From Lysinibacillus pakistanensis (GTDB lineage: Bacteria; Bacillota; Bacilli; Bacillales_A; Planococcaceae): a DNA stretch of 64,000 nt. The translations under genes were made by a program, and so were the position numbers. The notes beneath the pieces were generated by a model. It did no database searches. It saw nothing but the letters and a program-made list of their open reading frames with translations, and was not told the origin of the DNA. Shown in pieces: positions 27,588 through 36,695 of the stretch (its first letter is position 1; each line of letters starts with the position of its first letter). The stretch is taken from positions 1,300,501 to 1,364,500 of the forward strand of contig NZ_CP126101.1 in the NCBI RefSeq assembly GCF_030123245.1, in the 5' to 3' direction.

Positions 27588-28382
27588 GTGTGTTTGAGCG
27601 ATTGGTACTTTGAATATGAAATTCAGGTGAATCGCCCTGGATTATTAGGAGATATTGCTTCACTTTTAGGGATGCTTCGTGTCAATATTATTTCAATTAA
27701 TGGTGTCGATGAGGATCGTCGTGGTATGTTAGTGCATACAGACAATGATGAGGCAATTGAGCGTTTTCGTACAATTGTTTCGACAATGGAACATATTAAC
27801 GTGACCAAATTTCGACAACCTAAACTCCGTGATCGTTTAGCCATTAGGCACGGTCATTATATTCCTCGAGATGCAGATGAAAAAAATACTTTCCGTTTCG
27901 TACGAGATGAACTCGGTATCTTGGTTGACTTTATGGCTGAACTTTTTAAAAAAGAGGGACATAAGCTCATAGGAATACGTGGTATGCCTCGTGTTGGAAA
28001 AACTGAATCGATTGTTGCGGCAAGCGTATGTGCTAATAAAAAGTGGATTTTTTTGTCGTCAACAATGATTAAGCAAACTGTCCGGAATAAACTCGCTGGT
28101 GATGAATTTAGTGACAATAATATTTTTATATTAGATGGTATTGTGACACGTCGCTCTTCTGATGAACGACATTTACAACTAGTGCGTGAAATGATGAATA
28201 TGCCTTCCATTAAGGTGGTAGAGCATCCAGACATGTTTGTTCAGCACTCAGAATATAAGATAGAGGATTTTGATTATATCATTGAACTACGTCATCACCC
28301 AGATGAAGAAATCACTTATGAAATAATGGAAAAAAATCATATGATGTCCGAATCCGATTCATTTGGAGGATTTAATTTTTAA
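27588..28382 (+). CDS. ymfK: DUF3388 / ACT-domain protein YmfK
   Basis: The 264-residue protein begins with an ACT-like domain (YEIQVNRPGLLGDIASLLGML, about residues 8-80). Its central part has the nucleotide-binding-like GMPRVGKTES and a downstream ILDG. It is the ortholog of YmfK, between ymfJ and ymfM; its function is unknown. The start is GTG behind AGGAAGGGAA. The P-loop-like GxxxxGKT suggests possible nucleotide binding, which is inference. Confidence 0.85.
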   Translation: MCLSDWYFEYEIQVNRPGLLGDIASLLGMLRVNIISINGVDEDRRGMLVHTDNDEAIERFRTIVSTMEHINVTKFRQPKLRDRLAIRHGHYIPRDADEKNTFRFVRDELGILVDFMAELFKKEGHKLIGIRGMPRVGKTESIVAASVCANKKWIFLSSTMIKQTVRNKLAGDEFSDNNIFILDGIVTRRSSDERHLQLVREMMNMPSIKVVEHPDMFVQHSEYKIEDFDYIIELRHHPDEEITYEIMEKNHMMSESDSFGGFNF

Positions 28383-28407
28383 TTTGATATTAAAGTAGGT
28401 GTTATGA

Positions 28408-29325
28408 GTGGCAGAATTAGGGACTCGACTAAAAGAGGCGAGGCTGTCTAAAGGCTACAGCTTAGACGATTTACAAGAAATAACAAAAATTCAAAAGCGT
28501 TATTTAGTAGGAATTGAAGAGGGTAATTATTCGATTATGCCTGGTTCGTTTTATGTACGAGCCTTCATTAAACAATATGCAGATGCTGTTGGTTTAAACG
28601 CAGAAGAGCTTTTAGAAACCTATAAAAGTGAGCTGCCAAGTACGCCGAACGATCAGGTCAGCCAATCTATTACGAATAGCCCAAGTAGAAGAAAAGTTTC
28701 AAAGGGCCCTTCCAATAAAATGATGGAGGCAATGCCGAAAATAATTGTTGGTTTATTTATCATTGTCATCATTGTCGTGATCTGGGTTTTAGTGCAATCT
28801 AAAAATAGCCCAGGAACAGACGGTGAGAACGATACGCCTTCAGAAATAGAATATGATTCAAAAGTAAAACCAATTGATAGTGAAAAAGAAAAAGCTGACG
28901 CTGAGAAAAAAGCTGAAAAGGACAAAAAAGATTCAGCAGATTCTACGGATTCAACAAAAGAAGAAACACCTGATGAAGATCAAACTGAAGAGGTTAAGCA
29001 ATCGATTTCAGCGGGTACTATAGAAGCGGATAGAGCTACAACTTCTTATACGTTAACAGGTACAGATACACTTAAAATACGTATTGAAGTGTCAGGTCCT
29101 ACATTCGTCGGTATTCGTAATCAACAGCAGCAAGAATTATTAGCAGATACTCGCGTCTATAATGCAGGAGAGGTAGTAGAATTTGATGCAACTTCTCAAA
29201 ACTATGTTCGCATTCGCTTAGGTAATTCACAACAGGCTAAGATATATATTAATGACGAGCTATTAACGTATGCACAGCAAATCGTAACGCAAAACATCGT
29301 CATCAATTTCAATAAAGAACAGTAG
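28408..29325 (+). CDS. ymfM: RodZ-like membrane protein with N-terminal HTH (YmfM)
   Basis: The 305-residue protein has a Cro/RodZ-type HTH (about 1-70, GTRLKEARLSKGYSLDDLQE), one membrane segment (about 110-130, IIVGLFIIVIIVVIWVLVQ), a charged Lys/Glu/Asp/Ser linker (about 140-195) and a DUF4115 beta-domain at the C-terminus. This is the RodZ layout: cytosolic contact with MreB and an extracytoplasmic domain, linking the elongasome to cell shape. The start is GTG behind TAAAGTAGGTG. Its stop codon lies inside the following terminator stem. Confidence 0.9.
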   Translation: MAELGTRLKEARLSKGYSLDDLQEITKIQKRYLVGIEEGNYSIMPGSFYVRAFIKQYADAVGLNAEELLETYKSELPSTPNDQVSQSITNSPSRRKVSKGPSNKMMEAMPKIIVGLFIIVIIVVIWVLVQSKNSPGTDGENDTPSEIEYDSKVKPIDSEKEKADAEKKAEKDKKDSADSTDSTKEETPDEDQTEEVKQSISAGTIEADRATTSYTLTGTDTLKIRIEVSGPTFVGIRNQQQQELLADTRVYNAGEVVEFDATSQNYVRIRLGNSQQAKIYINDELLTYAQQIVTQNIVINFNKEQ

Positions 29326-29350
29326 TCATCTAATGATGACTACTTTCTTT
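29321..29350 (+). terminator. Weak terminator between ymfM and pgsA
   Basis: AGTAGTCATC and GATGACTACT form a perfect 10-bp stem with loop TAAT, followed by TTCTTTC. The interrupted T tract suggests incomplete termination. Confidence 0.7.
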
Positions 29351-29372
29351 CATCATGAAAGGTGTTAGAAAA

Positions 29373-29951
29373 ATGAACATTCCAAATAAAATTACCATCT
29401 CTCGAATCTTACTTATTCCTTTTTTTGTCATTGTAATGATGTTTGATTTTGGCTGGGGAACAATGTCACTATTCGGTGCGAAGATGCCTGTTCATCACTT
29501 TGTAGGTGCTCTTATCTTTATCTTTGCATCAACAACTGATTGGGTGGATGGTTATTATGCACGTAAGTATAATCTTGTGACGACATTTGGGAAATTTTTA
29601 GACCCGCTAGCTGATAAATTGCTTGTTTCAGCAGCTTTTATTTTAATGGTGGAGCTTGGTATGGCGCCTGCTTGGATTATCATTGTCATCATCAGCCGTG
29701 AATTTGCTGTAACAGGTTTACGTTTAATTTTGGCTGGTGGAGGAGAAGTAGTTGCGGCAAATCAGCTTGGCAAGATTAAAACATGGGCACAAATTGTTGC
29801 TATCGCAGCAGCACTTTTACACAATACAATCTTTACGCTAATTGGTATTCCGTTCGATACAATAATGCTATATATTGCATTGTTCTTCACATTGTGGTCT
29901 GGATGGGATTATTTCTATCTAAATCGACGTGTTTTACTTGAGTCTAAATAA
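29373..29951 (+). CDS. pgsA: CDP-diacylglycerol-glycerol-3-phosphate 3-phosphatidyltransferase
   Basis: The 192-residue membrane protein carries the CDP-alcohol phosphotransferase motif, visible as DG-x2-AR...G-x3-D-x3-D in DWVDGYYARKYNLV and FGKFLDPLADK. It makes phosphatidylglycerol phosphate. I prefer the ATG at 29373 (MNIPNKITISR, the usual family start) with GAAAGGTG upstream, over the ATG at 29355. The protein is followed by cinA after 17 bp. Confidence 0.96.
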   Translation: MNIPNKITISRILLIPFFVIVMMFDFGWGTMSLFGAKMPVHHFVGALIFIFASTTDWVDGYYARKYNLVTTFGKFLDPLADKLLVSAAFILMVELGMAPAWIIIVIISREFAVTGLRLILAGGGEVVAANQLGKIKTWAQIVAIAAALLHNTIFTLIGIPFDTIMLYIALFFTLWSGWDYFYLNRRVLLESK

Positions 29952-29968
29952 GAAAGGTCTTGTGAATC

Positions 29969-31231
29969 ATGAATGCTGAAATTCTTGCAGTTGGTTCAGA
30001 ATTATTGCTAGGACAAATTACAAATACAAACGCGAAATTTATTTCTAATCAGCTGTCAGAGTTAGGGATAAATGTGTATTATCATACGGTTGTTGGGGAT
30101 AATGCCAAACGTTTAGAGGAAGCTATAACAATTGCGGAGTCTCGTGCAGATTTAATCATATTTTCTGGTGGGCTTGGACCTACAAAGGATGATTTAACGA
30201 AGGAAACAATCGCACGTCATCTTGATATTTCGCTTGAATTTGATGATGTCGCCCTAACGTATATTGAGCAGTTTTTTGCTAAACGAGGTCGTCCAATGAC
30301 TGAAAATAATCGTAAACAGGCATTAGTATTAGCTGGTTGTGAAGTACTAGCAAACCATCATGGAATGGCACCTGGCATGATACTAACAAAAGGTGGACGA
30401 ACGTATATCTTGCTACCTGGGCCACCGAAAGAGCTTGAGCCAATGTTTCAATTTGAGGCAAAGCCAAAGCTTGGTGCATTGTTAAATGCTGGAGGCGTTA
30501 TTGTCTCTCACGTTATGCGCTTTTATGGTATTGGGGAGGCAGAGCTGGAGGTTCGTGTTCAAGCTATTTTAGATACACAAACAAATCCTACTGTTGCACC
30601 GCTTGCCTCAGATGGTGAAGTGACATTGCGTGTAACTGCTAAAGCAGAAACAGTACAGGAGGCACAGCAGCTTATTGCGACTAAGGTAGCTGAGATTCAA
30701 GCACTTGTTGGCGAATATCAATACGGCGTAGATGACGATTCTCTTGCCTCTAAAACAGTAGAAATGTTACTTGATAATCAATTAACTATATCCGCTGCAG
30801 AAAGTTTAACTGCGGGGTTATTTCAATCAGAGCTGGCGGAAATTTCAGGAGTAGGGAATGCGCTTACTGGTGGCGTTGTCACGTATACAGAAGAGGCAAA
30901 AATAAGTCAGCTTGGCATTCCTAAACAATTACTAGATACACATGGCATTGTCAGCAGTGAATGCGCTGCGGCTATGGCTAGTGCCGTAAAGCAAAAATTT
31001 GGTACAAATATTGGTATTGGCTTAACTGGGGCAGCAGGACCAACAGCACACGATCACCAACCAGTTGGAACAGTTTGGATTGGTATCGCCATTGACGATG
31101 AAGAACCAATCACGTATTTACTTCATTTATCGGGTATGCGGAATACAAATCGACTTCGTGCAGTAAAGTTTACATGTCATTATCTAATGCAGCTTTTGGA
31201 AGAAAGAGGATATACTAAACGCTATAAATAG
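29969..31231 (+). CDS. cinA: CinA: competence/damage-inducible protein, NMN deamidase domain
   Basis: The 420-residue protein has an N-terminal MoCF-type domain (about 1-170, FSGGLGPTKDDLTKE) and a C-terminal CinA deamidase-like domain (about 255-415, AAESLTAGLFQSELAEISGV). It is the standard neighbour upstream of recA in Firmicutes, co-expressed with it during competence in streptococci. A terminator follows, so recA has an independent, LexA-controlled promoter here. Confidence 0.95.
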   Translation: MNAEILAVGSELLLGQITNTNAKFISNQLSELGINVYYHTVVGDNAKRLEEAITIAESRADLIIFSGGLGPTKDDLTKETIARHLDISLEFDDVALTYIEQFFAKRGRPMTENNRKQALVLAGCEVLANHHGMAPGMILTKGGRTYILLPGPPKELEPMFQFEAKPKLGALLNAGGVIVSHVMRFYGIGEAELEVRVQAILDTQTNPTVAPLASDGEVTLRVTAKAETVQEAQQLIATKVAEIQALVGEYQYGVDDDSLASKTVEMLLDNQLTISAAESLTAGLFQSELAEISGVGNALTGGVVTYTEEAKISQLGIPKQLLDTHGIVSSECAAAMASAVKQKFGTNIGIGLTGAAGPTAHDHQPVGTVWIGIAIDDEEPITYLLHLSGMRNTNRLRAVKFTCHYLMQLLEERGYTKRYK

Positions 31232-31243
31232 AGAAAAAGTAGG

Positions 31244-31279
31244 AATTTGGGTAGAGGAAAATTACCCAAATTTTTATTT
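31244..31279 (+). terminator. Terminator of cinA
   Basis: AATTTGGGTA and TACCCAAATT pair around a 9-nt loop, followed by TTTATTTT. Confidence 0.85.
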
Positions 31280-31290
31280 TGAAGAAAAAT

Positions 31291-31304
31291 CGAATAAACG
31301 TTCG
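31291..31304. promoter_or_regulatory. LexA (SOS) box of recA
   Basis: CGAATAAACGTTCG matches the Bacillus SOS box (CGAAC-n4-GTTCG) at all but one position, and closely resembles the recA box of B. subtilis. It lies just upstream of the recA -35. Confidence 0.9.
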
Positions 31305-31312
31305 CTTTTTTC

Positions 31313-31341
31313 TTGCGTGTTCTCTCAAAAACAAGTATAGT
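31313..31341 (+). promoter_or_regulatory. SigA promoter of recA
   Basis: TTGCGT, a 17-nt spacer and TATAGT, 46 bp before the recA start codon and 9 bp after the LexA box, so a bound repressor would abut RNA polymerase. Confidence 0.8.
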
Positions 31342-31386
31342 AGAGATAGAGAAAAACAGTGAACAGTTTTCGAAGGAGGAAAATAA

Positions 31387-32451
31387 ATGAGTGATCGTAA
31401 AGCAGCCTTAGAACAGGCGTTAAAACAAATTGAAAAGAACTTTGGTAAAGGTTCAATTATGAAACTTGGCGAAAAAACCGATTTAGAAATTGCTACATCA
31501 TCAAGCGGTTCGCTAGCACTTGATGCTGCACTAGGTGTTGGTGGTTATCCACGTGGGCGAATTATTGAAGTTTATGGTCCAGAATCATCAGGTAAAACAA
31601 CGGTTGCTCTCCATGCAATTGCAGAGGTGCAAGCAACTGGAGGACAAGCAGCATTTATCGATGCTGAGCATGCATTAGATCCAATTTATGCACAAAAATT
31701 AGGTGTTAATATTGATGAACTACTATTATCGCAGCCGGACACAGGTGAGCAAGCCCTTGAAATTGCCGAAGCATTAGTTCGTAGTGGTGCAATTGATATT
31801 ATCGTTATTGACTCAGTGGCTGCATTAGTGCCTAAAGCTGAAATTGAGGGGGATATGGGTGATTCCCATGTCGGTTTACAGGCACGTTTAATGTCTCAGG
31901 CATTACGTAAACTTTCTGGTGCTATTAATAAATCGAAAACGATTGCTATTTTCATTAACCAAGTACGTGAAAAAATTGGTGTAATGTTCGGAAATCCAGA
32001 AACAACACCAGGTGGACGTGCTCTTAAGTTCTATAGCTCTGTTCGTTTAGAGGTTCGCCGCGCAGAAGCCATTAAACAAGGCAATGATATTATGGGGAAT
32101 CGCACAAAAGTGAAGATTGTGAAAAACAAAGTTGCACCACCTTTCCGTACAGCTGAGGTAGATATTATGTATGGAGAAGGGATTTCAAAAGAGGGCGAAA
32201 CAGTTGATTTAGGTGTTGAGCTAGACATCGTTCAAAAAAGCGGCTCTTGGTATGCTTATGGTGATGAACGTTTGGGGCAAGGACGCGAAAACGCAAAACA
32301 ATATTTAAAAGAGAATCCTGCCGTTATGGAGGAAATTGCTAATAAGATTCGTTCCTCTTATGGTATCGCTGCATCTTCATACACAATCGCTGCTCATGAT
32401 GAGGAAGAAGAAATGGATGAAGAATTAATGCTTCTTCTTGAAGATGAATAA
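31387..32451 (+). CDS. recA: Recombinase RecA
   Basis: The 354-residue protein has Walker A GPESSGKT (about residue 64), the MAW motif region, the conserved loop [18 protein letters not shown], and an acidic C-terminal tail ([16 protein letters not shown]). It polymerises on ssDNA for strand exchange and triggers LexA self-cleavage. AAGGAGGAAA precedes the ATG. There is no sign of an intein or other insertion. Confidence 0.99.
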   Translation: MSDRKAALEQALKQIEKNFGKGSIMKLGEKTDLEIATSSSGSLALDAALGVGGYPRGRIIEVYGPESSGKTTVALHAIAEVQATGGQAAFIDAEHALDPIYAQKLGVNIDELLLSQPDTGEQALEIAEALVRSGAIDIIVIDSVAALVPKAEIEGDMGDSHVGLQARLMSQALRKLSGAINKSKTIAIFINQVREKIGVMFGNPETTPGGRALKFYSSVRLEVRRAEAIKQGNDIMGNRTKVKIVKNKVAPPFRTAEVDIMYGEGISKEGETVDLGVELDIVQKSGSWYAYGDERLGQGRENAKQYLKENPAVMEEIANKIRSSYGIAASSYTIAAHDEEEEMDEELMLLLEDE

Positions 32452-32453
32452 TA

Positions 32454-32502
32454 AAAATGCATTGTTCCCACTCTAATTTGAGCAGGAACAATGCATTTTT
32501 TT
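32454..32502 (+). terminator. Terminator of recA
   Basis: AAAAATGCATTGTTCC and GGAACAATGCATTTTT form a perfect 16-bp stem with T run. Confidence 0.94.
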
Positions 32503-32652
32503 GTCTATATTCCATATAAAGGTGGGTATACTCATGTAGATACCATCATGATTCTAATGAGAGTGTAAAATAAAAAATTATATCCATAGTACTGTTTATT
32601 CCTAATTATGTAAAACAGATAAATGTAATTCTAGTGTAAAAGTATTAGGAAC

Positions 32653-32682
32653 TTTATCTTTATTCAGCAGAATACTCCCACC
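32653..32682 (+). repeat. Dispersed hairpin element, 5' fragment
   Basis: Matches the first 30 bases of the element (ATTCAGCAGAATACTCCCACC) and then diverges. It lies 130 bp before a longer copy in the same gap. The remaining bases of the 636-bp recA-rny gap outside the two copies show nothing I recognise. Confidence 0.65.
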
Positions 32683-32809
32683 ACTATGAATTACTTTTTT
32701 TCTGGAGAGGGGCGAACAGGTGCCCGACTATCCTTGACAGAGTTTGAGGCTAGCTATACAATTAAATATGTATAATTTCTGAATTATGACTTTAAATAGG
32801 CAGTACATT

Positions 32810-33028
32810 TTATCTTCATTCAGTAGAAAACTCCCACCTCTAAAGGCGGTGAGATGAATACGGATGTAGTTCCTTTTCAGTGAGTGTTTAAACACCTATT
32901 GAATGGAGCTAAAGCCTTTGGCGGATGTCACAGATTTTGAAAGAAATGAATAAAAGGATGTTTGTCTAAAACCTTCCATCCTGCAGGCCTAAGCAAATTC
33001 AAAATCTGAACGCAATTATGCCAAGGCG
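32810..33028 (+). repeat. Dispersed multi-hairpin element, copy B (fullest)
   Basis: Three hairpins in series. The first has outer arms TTCATTCA/TGAATA and inner arms CCACCT/AGGCGG. The second, TTCAGTGAGTGTTTAAACAC, pairs its ends ATTCAG/TTGAAT around a GTGTTTAAACAC palindrome. The third pairs GCCTTTGGC...CAGATTTTGA (32913-32940) with TCAAAATCTG...GCCAAGGC (about 32999-33027), with a longer loop than in copy C. The same order is seen at 58278-58460. Confidence 0.85.
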
Positions 33029-33087
33029 AAATGGATGTATGCGCCGACTGAAACTGTATTACCCAAATAGCAAGAGGAGGTGTTCAT

Positions 33088-34647
33088 ATGGATGGAATTA
33101 CTATCATCTCCGCTTTGCTTGGAATCATCGTTGGTGCCGCTGTTAGCTATATCTACATGAAAAAAGTGAATGACTCAAAAATCACTGGTGCTAAACATGT
33201 TGCTGAAACAATCGTTGAAGAAGGAAAACGAGAAGCGGAGGCATTAAAAAAGGAAGCACTACTTGAAGCCAAAGATGAAACTCACAAATTTCGTACTGAA
33301 GCTGAAAATGACATTCGTGAACGTCGTTTAGAACTTCAAAAACAAGAGAACCGTTTATTGCAAAGAGAAGAGAATCTTGATCGCAAAGATGATGCTCTAA
33401 ATAAGAGAGAAGCTGGCTTAGAGCGTAAAGAACAAGCTCTTGCCGAAAGACAACAGCATATTGAACAGATGGAAAGCAAAGTGGACGAGCTCGTTGCCTC
33501 GCAAAAAGCAGAGCTAGAGCGAATTTCTGCTTTAACTAGAGATGAAGCAAAGACTATTATCTTAGGGGAAGTAGAAAAAGAGCTAGCAACTGATATTGCT
33601 GTGATGACGAAGGAATCAGAAACACGTGCGAAAGAAGAATCAGATAAAAAAGCACGTGAAATTTTATCATTAGCATTACAACGTTTTGCTGCGGACCACG
33701 TTGCAGAAACAACGGTGTCTGTCGTGAACTTGCCAAATGATGAAATGAAGGGTCGAATTATTGGTCGTGAAGGACGAAATATCCGTACATTGGAAACGCT
33801 AACAGGTATAGATTTAATTATTGATGATACACCAGAAGCGGTTATTTTATCTGGCTTTGACCCAATTCGTCGTGAAACGGCTCGACTTGCACTTGAAAAG
33901 CTTGTACAGGATGGCCGCATTCACCCTGCTCGAATTGAGGAAATGGTGGAAAAAGCTCGTCGTGAAGTGGATGAACAAATCCGTGAAACAGGTGAGCAAA
34001 CAACATTTGAAATTGGCATTCATAACTTACATCCTGATTTAATGAAAATTTTAGGCCGTATGAAATATCGTACAAGCTATGGGCAAAACGTCCTAAAACA
34101 TTCAATTGAAGTCGCATATTTGGCAGGATTATTAGCTGCTGAACTTGGTGAAGATGTAGCATTAGCTCGTCGCGCAGGCTTATTACATGATATTGGTAAA
34201 GCAATTGACCATGAAGTTGAAGGTAGCCATGTCGAAATCGGTGTGGAATTAGCAACAAAATATAAAGAACATCCAGTAGTCATTAATAGTATTGCTTCTC
34301 ACCATGGTGATACAGAAGCAACATCTGTCATTGCAGTATTAGTGGCTGCAGCTGATGCATTATCGGCTGCTCGTCCAGGTGCTCGCAGTGAGACACTCGA
34401 AAACTATATCCGCAGGCTTGAAAAATTAGAAGAAATTTCAGAGAGCTATGAAGGTGTAGAAAAATCCTATGCAATTCAAGCTGGTCGTGAAATTCGAATT
34501 ATTGTCCAACCTGAAAAAATTGATGACTTAGCTTCACATCGCTTAGCACGAGATATCCGTAAGCGAATTGAAGAAGAGCTCGATTATCCAGGTCATATCA
34601 AAGTTACTGTCATTCGTGAAACACGTGCTGTGGAGTACGCGAAATAA
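33088..34647 (+). CDS. rny: Ribonuclease Y
   Basis: The 519-residue protein has one N-terminal membrane anchor (about 4-25), a long Lys/Glu-rich coiled coil (about 30-200), a KH domain (about 210-270, [16 protein letters not shown]) and an HD domain with [10 protein letters not shown] (about 338) and [10 protein letters not shown] (about 366). It is the membrane-bound endonuclease that initiates mRNA decay in Gram-positives. Its RicA partner is encoded at 57766-58203 in this window. AGGAGGTG precedes the ATG. Confidence 0.98.
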   Translation: MDGITIISALLGIIVGAAVSYIYMKKVNDSKITGAKHVAETIVEEGKREAEALKKEALLEAKDETHKFRTEAENDIRERRLELQKQENRLLQREENLDRKDDALNKREAGLERKEQALAERQQHIEQMESKVDELVASQKAELERISALTRDEAKTIILGEVEKELATDIAVMTKESETRAKEESDKKAREILSLALQRFAADHVAETTVSVVNLPNDEMKGRIIGREGRNIRTLETLTGIDLIIDDTPEAVILSGFDPIRRETARLALEKLVQDGRIHPARIEEMVEKARREVDEQIRETGEQTTFEIGIHNLHPDLMKILGRMKYRTSYGQNVLKHSIEVAYLAGLLAAELGEDVALARRAGLLHDIGKAIDHEVEGSHVEIGVELATKYKEHPVVINSIASHHGDTEATSVIAVLVAAADALSAARPGARSETLENYIRRLEKLEEISESYEGVEKSYAIQAGREIRIIVQPEKIDDLASHRLARDIRKRIEEELDYPGHIKVTVIRETRAVEYAK

Positions 34648-34658
34648 TATTGAATGTT

Positions 34659-34699
34659 AGAGGTTTCTCAAGATGATTATCTAGAGGACCTCTTTTTTA
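34659..34699 (+). terminator. Probable terminator of rny
   Basis: AGAGGT and ACCTCT are the outer arms, with a large, partly paired interior loop, followed by TTTTTT. The stem is weaker than others in the window. Confidence 0.6.
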
Positions 34700-34847
34700 C
34701 TGTCAATGAATCGCAATATACAGCTTTGTAGTCAAAAAGCGTCAAGAGCCTGTACTGATTAAACTGTAATCAAAAGGATATTGAAGCACACTTGAAATAT
34801 GCACCTCCTATACTAAAACGCTACAATCACAATATTTAATATTTTTT

Positions 34848-34876
34848 TTGCTTAATACTCTTACTGAGGTTACAAT
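34848..34876 (+). promoter_or_regulatory. SigA promoter of ymdB
   Basis: TTGCTT (34848-34853), a 17-nt spacer and TACAAT (34871-34876) give a strong match about 100 bp before the start codon. Between the rny terminator and this promoter (34700-34847) I see nothing else. Confidence 0.7.
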
Positions 34877-34976
34877 TAATGATGTTATAGAGCCAGTCAT
34901 TAAAAAGGGCTTCATAAAGCTCCAACTTATAGCAATAAAATGGCAGCGTAATTGATAGAAAGAGGCGTATGTAAAA

Positions 34977-35774
34977 ATGAAAGTATTGTTTATAGGAGAT
35001 ATTGTCGGTTCGATTGGTAGAGACGCAGTAGAAAAATATTTACCACGCTTAAAGAAAAAATGGAATCCAGACGTTGTAATCGCAAATGGTGAAAATGCAG
35101 CGGCAGGTCGTGGCATTACTCGTAATATTTATAATGACTTATTACAAATGGGTGTGGATGTCATTACGATGGGAAATCATACATGGGATAATAAAGATAT
35201 TTTTGATTTTATTGATGATGCGGATTATTTGATTCGTCCCGCAAATTTCTCAAGCGAGGCTCCTGGTAAAGGGATGGTGCAGATTTCAAAAAACGGAGTG
35301 ACCATATCTGTGATTAATCTGCATGGCCGTGTGTTTTTACCTCCTCATGAGGACCCATTTGCAATGGCAGAGAAATTAATCGAAGAAGCACATAAAACGT
35401 CACCACTGGTATTTGTAGATTTTCATGCAGAGGCGACAAGTGAAAAAATTGCACTTGGTTGGCATTTAGATGGCAAGGCATCGGCAGTTGTAGGCACTCA
35501 TACTCATGTACAGACAGCTGATGCACGTATTTATCCAAATGGAACAGCCTATATTACAGACGTTGGAATGACGGGTCCTTACGATGAAATTTTAGGAATG
35601 ACAAAAGAAAGTGTTATTTATAAATTTCAAACAAATATGCCATCTCGTTTTGAGGTGCCCAAAAAAGGACGCGATGTGCTAAGTGGCTTTTTTGTAGACA
35701 TTGATAATCAAACAGGAAAAGCACTGCATTGCGAGCGTATCTATATAAATGAAGATTATCCATTTCAGGTGTGA
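34977..35774 (+). CDS. ymdB: Metallophosphoesterase YmdB (2',3'-cyclic nucleotide phosphodiesterase family)
   Basis: The 265-residue calcineurin-like phosphoesterase has metal ligands visible in GDIVGSIGRDA, ANGENAAAGRG, GNHTWDN, DFHAEATSEK and GTHTHVQTADARI. B. subtilis YmdB hydrolyses 2',3'-cAMP and influences RNase Y activity, biofilm formation and cell fate. Its position directly after rny fits that link. The start codon has GAAAGAGGCG upstream. Confidence 0.96.
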   Translation: MKVLFIGDIVGSIGRDAVEKYLPRLKKKWNPDVVIANGENAAAGRGITRNIYNDLLQMGVDVITMGNHTWDNKDIFDFIDDADYLIRPANFSSEAPGKGMVQISKNGVTISVINLHGRVFLPPHEDPFAMAEKLIEEAHKTSPLVFVDFHAEATSEKIALGWHLDGKASAVVGTHTHVQTADARIYPNGTAYITDVGMTGPYDEILGMTKESVIYKFQTNMPSRFEVPKKGRDVLSGFFVDIDNQTGKALHCERIYINEDYPFQV

Positions 35775-35776
35775 GG

Positions 35777-35820
35777 GAAAAAACTATTGTGTATGTTCTA
35801 AATGCACGATAGTTTTTTCC
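35777..35820 (+). terminator. Terminator of ymdB
   Basis: GAAAAAACTAT and ATAGTTTTTTC pair perfectly, with an inner TGTG/CACG extension and T run. Confidence 0.82.
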
Positions 35821-35999
35821 TATTCTATTGACAATAAAAAGTCATTCTTTTTTGATTGTTTGCAATATATCAGAAATGAAAATAGTCTATTTTCTTCTCG
35901 CCGAGCATAAAATGACCTATCGACAATAACTTGAGGTCCAAAAGGGGGACGTTTAGTTGTTGAGCGTAAACACTATTCGCGAAACGGGGAGGAATAATT

Positions 36000-36266
36000 G
36001 TGGATTCATTAAAAGTATCATCACGCTCTAATCCAAATTCAGTTGCAGGTGCATTAGTCGCGGTAATCAGAGAAAAAGGGCAGGCAGAAATGCAAGCAGT
36101 TGGGGCAGGTGCACTTAACCAAGCCGTGAAAGCAGTGGCCATTGCACGCGGATTTGTAGCGCCAAGTGGCACAGATTTAATTTGCGCACCGGCGTTTGCC
36201 GATATTTTAATTGCTGGTGAGGAACGTACAGCTTTGAAACTTCTAGTAGAAAAACGTATTCGATAA
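36000..36266 (+). CDS. spoVS: Stage V sporulation protein S
   Basis: The 88-residue protein contains the near-invariant segment GAGALNQAVKAVAIARGFVA, a small Alba-like fold. Its loss in B. subtilis blocks sporulation at stage V, and it also affects septation. The start is GTG behind GGGGAGGAA. It follows ymdB, as in B. subtilis. Confidence 0.97.
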   Translation: MDSLKVSSRSNPNSVAGALVAVIREKGQAEMQAVGAGALNQAVKAVAIARGFVAPSGTDLICAPAFADILIAGEERTALKLLVEKRIR

Positions 36267-36280
36267 AAATGGAATGAAGT

Positions 36281-36316
36281 AAAATGCCTTGCACATTTTT
36301 AGTGCAGGCATTTTTT
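36281..36316 (+). terminator. Terminator of spoVS
   Basis: AAAATGCC...TGCAC pairs with GTGCA...GGCATTTT, followed by TT runs. Confidence 0.9.
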
Positions 36317-36695
36317 CATTATTTGTAGGAACATCTAGTTACATAATTTCGGAAAAATCACTCATCCTTAAATATGTTAACTGTCACTTGAAAATAGCAA
36401 GTTAATTTTTTATACTGCATTAATAGACCATATTGATGTAAACCGAAAATTACCCAGAAATTTAGTGAAAACAAGAAGTGAAGTGAGGGAATAATTGCGA
36501 CTTATGACTGATTAGTGGAGAGTGGAAAAAACTTTTACTTTAGTATTTCGATAATTACAATTTATTGAACGGGATTTTCAGTCAAAGGTCTGATTTTCGG
36601 TTAAATCGTGGAATAACAATAGTGCAGACCGTTTCTTCGTGTTAAACTTATGAAGGAAAAATAGTAGTACACATTGGATTTAAGGAGTTGTTGAC
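36317..36695 (+). promoter_or_regulatory. korAB upstream region with a candidate promoter
   Basis: This 380-bp gap has no plausible gene. TTTACT (36534-36539), a 16-nt spacer and TACAAT (36556-36561) form a moderate promoter with a leader of about 130 nt. GGTCTG (about 36587) and CAGACC (about 36625) form a loose inverted repeat in that leader. Nothing else stands out. Confidence 0.35.

Noticed and set aside
33336..33920. 194-residue antisense ORF within rny
   Set aside because: Shadow of the coiled-coil coding strand; Ser-rich low-complexity product and no ribosome-binding site.
36000..36266. Small minus-strand ORF over spoVS (35870-36172)
   Set aside because: Antisense to a strongly conserved gene, no ribosome-binding site.
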